The position numbers and the translations under genes were made by a program. Below the pieces are notes generated by a model, which was not told the DNA's origin, did not search any database, and worked only from the letters and a program-made list of their open reading frames with translations. A DNA stretch of 64,000 nucleotides. It comes from Paraburkholderia sp. D15. Its GTDB lineage: Bacteria; Pseudomonadota; Gammaproteobacteria; Burkholderiales; Burkholderiaceae. The stretch covers positions 1,984,001-2,048,000 of the forward strand of contig NZ_CP110396.1 in assembly GCF_029910215.1 (NCBI RefSeq), written 5' to 3'. Of the stretch, positions 1-8,673 are shown one piece after another (position 1 is the first letter of the stretch; each line of letters starts with the position of its first letter).

Positions 1-401
1 GGTTGACGCATAAGCAACGCGCCATCGCTTGCGGGGCGTGACTGTGTCATAGCGGCGCGCCAGGGCGCTTTCGTCTCATTCGCGAGGCATAGCTTCGACC
101 TGAACGCCTTCCTGAGTTCGTCGCGCCCACCGCACGCACCTCGCTGACCGCGCTCACCGCATTCCCCGCATTCTCCGCATTCCCCGCATTCACCGCATTC
201 TCCGCGCTGGCGCGCACGCCGAGCCGTACTCGCCAGCGCCATCAAACTACCTCCGCGCCCGCATCACGCCCGCATCACCTCGCATCGCTTCGCCGCATTC
301 CCCGCATCCCCCTGAACAATTTCCGGTCCCATTCGTCAAGCAGGTGAGACGCAATAGCCGCGGCAACGTGGCGCGCCCCCGACGCTTATCACGACGCAAA
401 C
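1..401. other. Upstream region of the first NRPS gene, no gene seen
   Basis: I see no convincing coding sequence here. It contains a C-rich 9-bp tandem repeat (157-201) and then the leader of the first NRPS gene. I found no clear Fur box, unlike the other iron genes in the window. A CGTC tetranucleotide at 334-337 is the only hint of an OrbS/PvdS-type -10 element and is too weak to call. The promoter of the NRPS operon may lie upstream of the window. Confidence 0.5.
157..201. repeat. 9-bp tandem repeat (ccgcattcn x5)
   Basis: Five consecutive copies of ccgcattc plus one variable base (c, t, c, a, t), directly readable. Related units recur at about 293-311. The array lies about 200 bp upstream of the first NRPS start codon. 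No function is evident; slippage-prone spacer DNA is the simplest explanation. Confidence 0.8.
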
Positions 402-3400
402 ATGAACCAGCCACCAGCTCAGGACACCGCGGGCCAAACCGCCGCCGCGCGCGACCGTCGCGCGATCTCCGCCAGGTACGCCGCATTGAGCGCGGACAAA
501 CGCGCGCAACTGCGCAGCCGCGTCGCCGACCTGAACATCGATCCCGCGCAATTGCCGATCGTGCCGATCGCCGCGCGCGATGGCGATGACGCCGGCCACG
601 CGCCGCTCTCCGATAGCCAGGCGCAACTGTGGTTTCTCGCGCGGCTCGAACCGGACAGCGCCGCCTATCACATGAGCGGCGGCGTGCGTCTGGACGGCGC
701 GCTCGACGAACGCCGCCTGCGCGCCGCCGTGGCCGCGCTGGTCGAGCGTCACGAGATGTTGCGCACGCGGATCGTCGAACGTGACGGCGAACCCTTGCAG
801 ATCGTCGATGACTTCGACGCCGTGCAGGCCGAGGCGTTGTGCGAGTTCCACGATCTGCGCGTCGCGGGCAGCGGAACCGAAGCCGACGCCGACGCCGCCT
901 CCAAAGCCAGCATCGCCGCCTTCACCCAAACGTTTTCGCTGCGTCCCTTCGATCTCGAACGCGGGCCGCTGTGGCGAATCGCATTCCTGACGATCGGCGC
1001 CGACGCCCACGTGCTGCTGTTGACCATGCATCACCTGATTTCCGACGGCTGGTCGCTCGGCGTGCTGGTCAAGGATTTCGTCGCGGGCTACGCGGCCGAC
1101 GCCGCGCCAACGCGCGACGCGTTACCGGTCCAGTTCCGCGACTATGTGGTCTGGCAGCGCGAATGGCGCGACGAAGCGCGCGAGGCGGCCGATCTCGACT
1201 ACTGGCGCAGCCGTCTTGGCGAGCCGCAAGATCCGCTCGCGCTGCCGTACGACCGCGCTCGCAACGGCGCGCGCGGCACGCATGGCGCGCGCGTGATCCG
1301 CGTGCTCGACACGCAGCAGGCGCAGGCCTGGCGCGCGTTCGTGCGCAGCCGGCGCGGCACGGTGTCGGCGGCGATGCTGGCCGTCTTCGATGTGCTGCTC
1401 GCGCGTCATAGCGGGCAGCGCGATCTGCGCGTCGGCATGCCGCTCGCGAATCGCGACCGCGCGGAAACCGCCGGCCTGATCGGCTGCTTCGTGAACACCG
1501 TGGTGATCGACGCGCAACTGGACAGCGCCGCGCCGTTCGACGCGTTGCTGGCCCAGGTGCAGCAGCGCGTCACGCAAGCGCTCGCGCATCAGCAGGTGCC
1601 GTTCGCACGCGTGGTCGAAGCGCTGCGTCCGCCCGCGATCGTCGGCGTCACGCCGGTGTTCCAGGCGATGTTCAACCTGCTCGACGTCTCCGGCGACGGC
1701 CTGCCCGAGTTGCCGGGGCTGCGCGCGTCCGAGTGGCGCGGCGAGCATCCGGTCGCGCGTTTCGATCTGACGCTCGACATCCGCGACGATGCCGACACCT
1801 TCGAATGCGCGCTCATCTACGCAACCGATGTGTTCGACGAAGCCACCGTCGCGCAACTCGCCGACGACTTCGTGAGCCTGATCGGGCAGATCGTCGCGCA
1901 GCCCGACTGTGCATTGGGGAATCTGCGCGTGGCGGCGGACGCAGCGTCGGCAGTTGCGGCGTCGGCCGGATCGATTGCAACGGCATTCCCGGCCTATCCG
2001 TTCGTTCCGCTGACCGACCGTCTGTTCGCGCTGTCGCAGTCGCAACCGGCGGCCCGTGCCGTGCACGCGGAAGACGCGCAACTCGACTATCGACAACTCG
2101 CCTCGGCCGCGCGTGCCGTCGCCGCGCGTTTGCTCGAAGCCGGCGTGCAGCGCGAGGAACGTGTCGGTCTGTGCGTGCAGCGCACGGCCGCCTTGCCGGC
2201 CGCGCTCTACGGCGTGCTGGCGAGCGGCGCGGCCTATGTGCCGCTCGATCCGGGCTATCCGGTCGAGCGGTTGCAATACATCATCGCGGATGCGGGCATT
2301 CGCCGTGTCGTCGCCGACGCGGCGTCGCGCGACAAACTTGCCGAATTGCTGACGCCGCTCGACTGCATCGTCGTCTCGATCGATGGCAACGAAATCGGCA
2401 ACGAAGGCGGCAACGAAGGCGGCAATGAAGGCCGCACCCAGGACGCAAACGCTGGAAGCCACCGCCATGTCCTGCCGGCTCCGCACCCCGACCAACTCGC
2501 CTACGTGATCTATACGTCGGGCTCGACCGGTCAGCCGAAAGGCGTCGGCGTCACGCATCGCAACGTCACGCGTCTGCTCGACGCGACCCACGCGCAATTC
2601 GGCTTCGGTCCCGCCGACGTGTGGAGCTGCTTCCACTCGTACGCGTTCGACTTCTCCGTCTGGGAATACTTCGGCGCGTTGTCGTTCGGCGGCACGGCCG
2701 TGGTGGTGCCGCATGGGGTCGCGCGTTCGCCGCAAGACTTCCACGCGCTGCTGCGCGAGACCGGCGTGACGATCCTGAATCAAACGCCGTCCGCGTTTCT
2801 GCCGCTCACCCAGGTCGAACTCGATCTGAACGCGCCGCTCCCCGCTTTGCGCTGCGTGATCTTCGGCGGCGAAAAACTCGAACCGGCGACGCTATCGCGC
2901 TGGCTCGCATGGCGCGGCGCGCGCGCACCGCGCCTCGTGAACATGTACGGCATCACCGAAACCACGGTGCACGTCACCGCGCGCGATATCACGCTCGCCG
3001 ACACCGAAGCCCTCACCGCGGCCGCCAGCGCGCCGAGCCTGATCGGCGCGCCGATTGCCGACCTGAGCCTGCACGTGCTCGACGCGGATCTGAACCCCGC
3101 TCCTTTCGGCGTGTGCGGCGAGTTGTGTGTCGGCGGCGCGGGTCTCGCGCGTGCGTATCTTGGCCGTCCGGGGCTGACCGCGAGCCGCTTCGTGCCCGAC
3201 CCGTTCGGGCCGCCGGGCGCGCGGCTCTACCGGTCGGGCGACGTCGCGCGCCGGCATCGCAACGGCGAACTCGAATACCTCGGCCGTAACGACGCGCAGG
3301 TCAAGATTCGCGGCTTCCGGATCGAGCCGGGCGAAATCCAGGCGGTGCTGATCGAGCATCCCGCGATCCGTTCGGCGGTGGTCGTGCCGGGTGCCGATCC

Positions 3401-6400
3401 GCAAGGCGGACTGCGTTTGATTGCCTACTACGTCAGTGCGGATGCCGACGTCGATGCGGCCGCGTTGCGCGAACACATTGCCGCGCGTTTGCCTGCGCAC
3501 ATGGTGCCGGCCGCCTTCGTGCCGATGGAGGCGTTGCCGCTGACATTGAACGGCAAGCTCGACGTACGCGCATTGCCGGCGCCAGGTGAAGTCGTGGTCG
3601 AACGTTCGCGTATCGCGCCGCGCACGCCGCAGGAAATCGCGCTCGCCGCGATCTGGCAAGACGTGCTGGGCGGCGCGCTGCCCGGCGCCGACGACGACTT
3701 CTTCGCGCTCGGTGGGCACTCGTTGTCGGCCGTCAAGGTGGTCGCGCGCGTGCGTCAACGGCTTGGCGTGAGCTTGCCGTTGCAGAGCGTGTTCAGCCTG
3801 CCGGTGCTGTCGCAACTCGCACGGGCTATCGAGGAGGCCGCGCTCGCCGCCGCGGAATCGGCAACCCAAGCCGCATCGGCAACCGGGGCATCCGCAAACA
3901 CAACCGCATCCGCCGACACGGCGCCGATCGCGCGCCGTCCCGCGAATGCGCAAGCGGACAACCTGCCGCTCTCGTTCGCGCAGGAACGTCTATGGGTGTT
4001 GTGGCAACTGGAACCGGAAAGCGCCGCGTATCACGTACCCGGCGCGGTGCGTCTGAGCGGATCGCTCGACACAGCGGCCGTGCGTGCCGCATTCGACACG
4101 ATCGTCGCGCGTCACGAAGCGCTGCGCACGACCTTCGTGGCCGTCGACGGCAAGCCGGTCCAGCGCGTCGCCGGCGCGGTCCGCTACGACTGGCGCACGG
4201 CGACGCTCGATCACGCCGAGCCACGCGCGCTGGCCGCCGCGTTGCACGACTGCGTGAGCGAGCCGTTCGATCTCGAACATGGCCAGTTGCTGCGTGTCGT
4301 CCTGCTGTCGTCGAGCGAGACCGAACACGTGCTCGCGGTGGTGATGCATCACATCGTGTCCGACGGCTGGTCGATGGACGTGCTGATCGACGAGTTCAGC
4401 GCCTGCTACGAAGCATCGCGACGCGGCTTCGCGCCCGATCTGCCGCCGCTGCCGATCCAGTGCGCGGATTACGCGTACTGGGAACGCGCCGAAGGCGGCC
4501 GCCGCGCGGCCGATCTCGACTGGTGGTGCGAGCGGCTTGCGGGCGACCAGCCGGTGCTGAACCTGCCGCTGACACGCGCGCGGCCGGCGACGCGCAGCGC
4601 GGCCGGCGGCCGTTGCCTGCGCCGGATCGATCCTCGAACGACGCGCGCGCTGCGCGAGTTGTCGCAACGCGAAGGCGCGACCTTGTTCATGGTGCTGCTC
4701 GCGTGCTATCAGACGCTGCTGCATCGCTATAGCGGGCAGGGCGATATCCGCATCGGCATTCCGGTCGCGAATCGCGAACGGCTCGAAACGGAATCGCTGA
4801 TCGGCTTCTTCATCAATACGCTGGTGATTCGCGGCGCGCCGGCCGGGCATCGGCCGTTCGATCAACTGCTCGCCGCCACGCGCGCCGAAGTGGTCGCCGC
4901 GCAGGCGCATGCGTCGGTGCCGTTCGCGCAACTGGTGGACGTCGTGCAGCCGCAACGCGATCTTGGTCTCACGCCGCTGTTCCAGACCATGTTCAACCTG
5001 CAGGTCACGCCGGCCGAACAATTCGCGAGTCTGAGCGGCATCACGGTCAGCGCGCTGGATCTGCCGGAACTCGGCGGCGAGACCGCGCAGTTCGACCTCA
5101 CGCTCGACATCACCGATCAGGGCGACGCGCTGCGCGTGTCGTTCGGCTACGCGAACGATATTTTCGACCGCGCGGTCATCGATCAAATTGCGGATCACTA
5201 TCTCGAACTCGTCGTGCAGGTGCTGGCCGCGCCTCGCCAGGCGCTCGCGGCGATTGCGCTGACGCCGGCGCGGACGGTAGGCGCGCCGGTCGCGGCGGAG
5301 CAGCCTTATGTGCCGGTGCTCGAACGTTTCATGCGCCAGGTGCAGGTGCAACCGGCGGCGCCCGCGTTGCGTTCGCCGGCCACGCCCGCCGAACCCGCGT
5401 TCGACTACGCGACGCTCGCCGCGCGCGCGCGCCAGGTGGGAGCGGTGCTGCACGCGGCCGGTGTGCGCGACGAAGCGCGCGTCGGTTTGTGCGTGTCCCG
5501 TTCGCCGTCGATGGTGGCCGCGCTGTTCGGCATCTGGAGCGCGGGCGCCGCCTTCGTGCCGCTCGATCCGGAATATCCGCCCGAGCGCCTCGCGCAGATC
5601 GTCGCCGATGCCGGTATCGATCACGTGGTGGTGGATCGCGTCAGCGCCGCGCGTCTGAGCGGCGTGCTAGCGGGACTCACGCTGCATGCGATGGAGGACA
5701 TGGACGCGCGCGCGGCAGCGAATGCGTCGCGATCGTCATCGCCGTTGTCCTTCACTCCACATATGCCGCGCATGCCGCTCGCGCCGCAACTCGCGTACGT
5801 GATGTACACGTCCGGCTCGACCGGCGTGCCGAAGGGCGTCGCGATGACGCACGCCGCGCTGTCCGTGCACGTCGACGACGTGATCGCGCGCTTCGGCGTC
5901 CACGCGGGCGATTGCGTGCTCCAGTTCTCGACCATCAATTTCGATGCCGCGCTCGAACAGTTGCTGCCCGCGCTGTGCGTCGGCGCGCGCGTCGTGCTGC
6001 GCGGCCCGGATCTTTGGAGCTGGCCGGAATTCAACGCGGTGCTGCGCGACGAAGCGGTGAGCGTGACCGACCTGCCGACCGCGTTCTGGCAGCAATGGCT
6101 CCGCGATCTGCCGGCGGCGCTGCCCGCGCTGCGTCTCGTGACGATCGGCGGCGAAGCGCTGAACGGCGCGGCGCTCGCGCAGTGGCTCGGCTGCGGCTTG
6201 CGCGACGTGCGCTTCGAGAACACTTACGGCCCGACCGAAGCGGCGATCTCCGCGCTCAGCCGCCGCACCGAAGCGGCCGACGTGGACGCGCCGGTCGTCA
6301 CGATCGGTCTGCCGTACCCCGGCCGTATCGCGCGTCTGCTCGACGAGTGGAGCAATCCGACGCCGGCGGGTGCGACAGGCGAGCTGTGCATCGGCGGCGA

Positions 6401-8615
6401 GGCATTGGCGCGCGGCTATCTCGGCCGGCCGGCGACGACCGCCGAGCGCTTCGTGCCGGACCCGTTCGGTCCGCCGGGTTCGCGCCTCTATCGCACCGGC
6501 GACGTGTGCGTGCTGCGCGCGGGCGATGCGCGGCACGGTTTCGACTACGTCGGACGCGACGACCGCCAGGTCAAGCTGCGCGGCTACCGGATCGAGTTGT
6601 CGGAAGTGGAGACCGCGTTGCGTGGGTTGCCTGGTGTGCGCGAGGCGATCGCGGTGATCAGCGGGGCGGACGACGCGCGCAAGCTGCTCGCCTACGCGGT
6701 GATCGACGACGCCGACAGCGAGCGTGCGGGCACGGCCCTGCACGCGGCGCTCGCGGAGCGCCTGCCGGCCTACATGGTGCCGGCGGCGGTCGTGCCGCTC
6801 GCGGCCTTGCCGCTCACGCCGAACGGCAAGGTCGACAAACGCGCGCTGCCGCCACCGCTGCTCGATAACGCCGACGCGCCGCGTGAGCTGACCGCCGCGC
6901 GTGACGAACGCGAAGCGCGTCTGCTCGCGATCTGGCGCGCGGTGCTGGGCCGCGACGAGATCGGCGTGGACGACAACTTCTTCGCGCTCGGCGGCGATTC
7001 GATCCTCGCGATTCAGGCAATCAGCCGTGCGCGTGCCGAAGGCATGGCGTTGACCGTGCGCGAACTGTTCGAACATCAGAGCGTGGCCGCACTGGCGCAA
7101 CGCGTGCCGCAAGCGGCGCCGCAGCGCGCCTATCGCGAGGTTGCGGGGGCGCTCGCGCTGACGCCGATTCAGCGCTGGTTCTTCGACGAACATCCGGACG
7201 GCCCGGCGCATTGGAATCAATCGGTATTGCTTGCGGCGAACGAGCGCTTGTCCGACGCTGCGCTGCAAGTCGCCGTGCAGACCGTGATGCAGCGTCACGA
7301 CGCGTTGCGTTTGCGTTTTTCGCGCGACGTTTCAGGCGCCGCGCGAGGCGAGTGGACCCAGCGCAGTCTGGCACGCGACGCGGCTTCCGATGCGGACGCG
7401 GCCAGTGCGATCGAATGTATCGATTTGCGCGGCGAAGCCGACTGGCAAGCGGCGATGTCCGCGCGCGGCGCGCAGGTGCAGGCGTCGCTGGATATCGAGC
7501 ACGGGCCGGTATGGCGCGCTGTTCGCTTCGACGTCCCCGATGGCGGTTCGCGTCTGCTGCTGGTCGTGCATCACCTGAGTATCGACGGCGTGTCGTGGCG
7601 CATTCTGCTCGAGGAACTGGGGCAAGCGTACGAACAGGCGCTAGCGGGACAGTCGATCGAATTGCCCGCGCAGAGTCTGAGCTGGGGCGACTGGACCGAA
7701 GCGCTGTCCGCTCACGCGCAGCGCGACACGGTGCGCGACGAATTGACCTACTGGCGCGCGCAATTGTCGGCGGCCTCGGCGTGGGACGACGCGGCGCGTG
7801 CACGTGGCGGGCTGCCGCTCGCGGCTCGGCTCGACGAGGTGGATCGCACGCTCGGCGCGAGCCAGGTGCTGCGTCGCAAGCTCGACGAAACGCGTACGCG
7901 GGCGTTGTTGCAGGAAGCGTCGTCGACGCAGCAAGGTCGCGTGGACGAGTGGTTGCTGGCTGCGCTGGTGAACACGCTCGCGGGATGGAGCGAACGCGCG
8001 GGCGTGCTGATCGAACTCGAAGGCCACGGCCGCGAGGAAGTGATCGACGGGGTGGATCTGACGCGCACGGTGGGCTGGTTCACGACGCGGTATCCGGTGT
8101 GGTTCGACGCGGTGAATGACGCAACCACCGACGCCGCGACCACGCTCGCCTCGGTGAAGACCACGCTGCGCAACGTGCCGAACAAAGGCCTGCACTACGG
8201 CGTACTGGAGTCCCTGAGCGGCGCAAATGAACGCAACGCGATCGCCGCCTTGCCGCGCGCGCAGGTGAGCTTCAACTACCTCGGCCAGTTCGGCCAGAGC
8301 GACAGCGCTACGCAGAACCGCATGCGCATCGCGACCGGCGAACACGCGGGCCAGGCCGCCGGCGCACACACCGTCTTCTCGTATGCGCTCGAACTGAACG
8401 CATTGATCGTCGACGGGGCGTTGTCGATCGACTGGCGTTACCTGCCGGGTCTGATCGACAGCACGCGTGCGCAGGCGCTCGCCGACACCTTCGACGCGCA
8501 ACTCGACGCCTTGCTGCAAACGCGGATCGGCAACGACACGCTGGCCGTTCATGGTTTCGACAGCGATCTCGCCGGCGAAGACCTCGACGCCTTGCTCGAC
8601 CAACTCGACGACTGA
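402..8615 (+). CDS. Non-ribosomal peptide synthetase, modules 1-2 (C-A-T-C-A-T-E)
   Basis: A 2737-residue NRPS. Order: C1 (about 65-500; HHLISDG at 210-216), A1 (about 530-1050; TSGSTG near 705), carrier domain with phosphopantetheine Ser about 1107, C2 (HHIVSDG from 1316), A2 (TSGSTG near 1803), carrier Ser about 2200, and a C-terminal epimerisation domain (HHLSIDG from 2390). Pocket residues aligned by eye to PheA give DFWNIGMVHK for A1, the known threonine code, and DAEDTGTISK for A2, which I cannot assign; Glu at the third position suggests an amine-bearing side chain such as (hydroxy)ornithine. The E domain implies a D residue 2. The protein begins with a condensation domain, so the first residue may be N-acylated or may receive an upstream intermediate. 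The second NRPS follows after 56 bp. Function as a siderophore synthetase is inferred from the neighbours. Confidence 0.95.
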   Translation: MNQPPAQDTAGQTAAARDRRAISARYAALSADKRAQLRSRVADLNIDPAQLPIVPIAARDGDDAGHAPLSDSQAQLWFLARLEPDSAAYHMSGGVRLDGALDERRLRAAVAALVERHEMLRTRIVERDGEPLQIVDDFDAVQAEALCEFHDLRVAGSGTEADADAASKASIAAFTQTFSLRPFDLERGPLWRIAFLTIGADAHVLLLTMHHLISDGWSLGVLVKDFVAGYAADAAPTRDALPVQFRDYVVWQREWRDEAREAADLDYWRSRLGEPQDPLALPYDRARNGARGTHGARVIRVLDTQQAQAWRAFVRSRRGTVSAAMLAVFDVLLARHSGQRDLRVGMPLANRDRAETAGLIGCFVNTVVIDAQLDSAAPFDALLAQVQQRVTQALAHQQVPFARVVEALRPPAIVGVTPVFQAMFNLLDVSGDGLPELPGLRASEWRGEHPVARFDLTLDIRDDADTFECALIYATDVFDEATVAQLADDFVSLIGQIVAQPDCALGNLRVAADAASAVAASAGSIATAFPAYPFVPLTDRLFALSQSQPAARAVHAEDAQLDYRQLASAARAVAARLLEAGVQREERVGLCVQRTAALPAALYGVLASGAAYVPLDPGYPVERLQYIIADAGIRRVVADAASRDKLAELLTPLDCIVVSIDGNEIGNEGGNEGGNEGRTQDANAGSHRHVLPAPHPDQLAYVIYTSGSTGQPKGVGVTHRNVTRLLDATHAQFGFGPADVWSCFHSYAFDFSVWEYFGALSFGGTAVVVPHGVARSPQDFHALLRETGVTILNQTPSAFLPLTQVELDLNAPLPALRCVIFGGEKLEPATLSRWLAWRGARAPRLVNMYGITETTVHVTARDITLADTEALTAAASAPSLIGAPIADLSLHVLDADLNPAPFGVCGELCVGGAGLARAYLGRPGLTASRFVPDPFGPPGARLYRSGDVARRHRNGELEYLGRNDAQVKIRGFRIEPGEIQAVLIEHPAIRSAVVVPGADPQGGLRLIAYYVSADADVDAAALREHIAARLPAHMVPAAFVPMEALPLTLNGKLDVRALPAPGEVVVERSRIAPRTPQEIALAAIWQDVLGGALPGADDDFFALGGHSLSAVKVVARVRQRLGVSLPLQSVFSLPVLSQLARAIEEAALAAAESATQAASATGASANTTASADTAPIARRPANAQADNLPLSFAQERLWVLWQLEPESAAYHVPGAVRLSGSLDTAAVRAAFDTIVARHEALRTTFVAVDGKPVQRVAGAVRYDWRTATLDHAEPRALAAALHDCVSEPFDLEHGQLLRVVLLSSSETEHVLAVVMHHIVSDGWSMDVLIDEFSACYEASRRGFAPDLPPLPIQCADYAYWERAEGGRRAADLDWWCERLAGDQPVLNLPLTRARPATRSAAGGRCLRRIDPRTTRALRELSQREGATLFMVLLACYQTLLHRYSGQGDIRIGIPVANRERLETESLIGFFINTLVIRGAPAGHRPFDQLLAATRAEVVAAQAHASVPFAQLVDVVQPQRDLGLTPLFQTMFNLQVTPAEQFASLSGITVSALDLPELGGETAQFDLTLDITDQGDALRVSFGYANDIFDRAVIDQIADHYLELVVQVLAAPRQALAAIALTPARTVGAPVAAEQPYVPVLERFMRQVQVQPAAPALRSPATPAEPAFDYATLAARARQVGAVLHAAGVRDEARVGLCVSRSPSMVAALFGIWSAGAAFVPLDPEYPPERLAQIVADAGIDHVVVDRVSAARLSGVLAGLTLHAMEDMDARAAANASRSSSPLSFTPHMPRMPLAPQLAYVMYTSGSTGVPKGVAMTHAALSVHVDDVIARFGVHAGDCVLQFSTINFDAALEQLLPALCVGARVVLRGPDLWSWPEFNAVLRDEAVSVTDLPTAFWQQWLRDLPAALPALRLVTIGGEALNGAALAQWLGCGLRDVRFENTYGPTEAAISALSRRTEAADVDAPVVTIGLPYPGRIARLLDEWSNPTPAGATGELCIGGEALARGYLGRPATTAERFVPDPFGPPGSRLYRTGDVCVLRAGDARHGFDYVGRDDRQVKLRGYRIELSEVETALRGLPGVREAIAVISGADDARKLLAYAVIDDADSERAGTALHAALAERLPAYMVPAAVVPLAALPLTPNGKVDKRALPPPLLDNADAPRELTAARDEREARLLAIWRAVLGRDEIGVDDNFFALGGDSILAIQAISRARAEGMALTVRELFEHQSVAALAQRVPQAAPQRAYREVAGALALTPIQRWFFDEHPDGPAHWNQSVLLAANERLSDAALQVAVQTVMQRHDALRLRFSRDVSGAARGEWTQRSLARDAASDADAASAIECIDLRGEADWQAAMSARGAQVQASLDIEHGPVWRAVRFDVPDGGSRLLLVVHHLSIDGVSWRILLEELGQAYEQALAGQSIELPAQSLSWGDWTEALSAHAQRDTVRDELTYWRAQLSAASAWDDAARARGGLPLAARLDEVDRTLGASQVLRRKLDETRTRALLQEASSTQQGRVDEWLLAALVNTLAGWSERAGVLIELEGHGREEVIDGVDLTRTVGWFTTRYPVWFDAVNDATTDAATTLASVKTTLRNVPNKGLHYGVLESLSGANERNAIAALPRAQVSFNYLGQFGQSDSATQNRMRIATGEHAGQAAGAHTVFSYALELNALIVDGALSIDWRYLPGLIDSTRAQALADTFDAQLDALLQTRIGNDTLAVHGFDSDLAGEDLDALLDQLDD
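2389..2435 (+). repeat. 12-bp in-frame repeat inside A1 (Gly-Asn-Glu-rich loop)
   Basis: Three to four near-identical units of ggcaacgaaggc encode a GNEGGNEGG-type insert between core motifs A2 and A3 of the first adenylation domain. It sits in a loop that varies in length in the family, so it is probably tolerated slippage DNA and not part of the active site. Confidence 0.7.
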
Positions 8616-8620
8616 ACCGG

Positions 8621-8640
8621 ACCGCCCGATGGGCGGTTTG
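8621..8640 (+). terminator. Hairpin between the two NRPS genes
   Basis: ACCGCCC-GAT-GGGCGGT is a perfect 7-bp stem with a 3-nt loop, followed by a short TTTG, 5 bp after the first NRPS stop codon. The T-run is short, so it may act as an attenuator or a transcript-stabilising stem and not a full terminator. Confidence 0.45.
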
Positions 8641-8654
8641 CTCCAACGAAAAAT

Positions 8655-8673
8655 AGTAGTGATTCTCATTAAT
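8655..8673 (+). promoter_or_regulatory. Candidate Fur box upstream of the second NRPS
   Basis: About 12 of 19 positions match the consensus GATAATGATAATCATTATC, with the core TGATTCTCATTA. It overlaps the first possible start codon of the second NRPS, suggesting an internal iron-controlled promoter. No clear -35/-10 pair is visible, so this rests on the Fur-like core alone. Confidence 0.45.
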
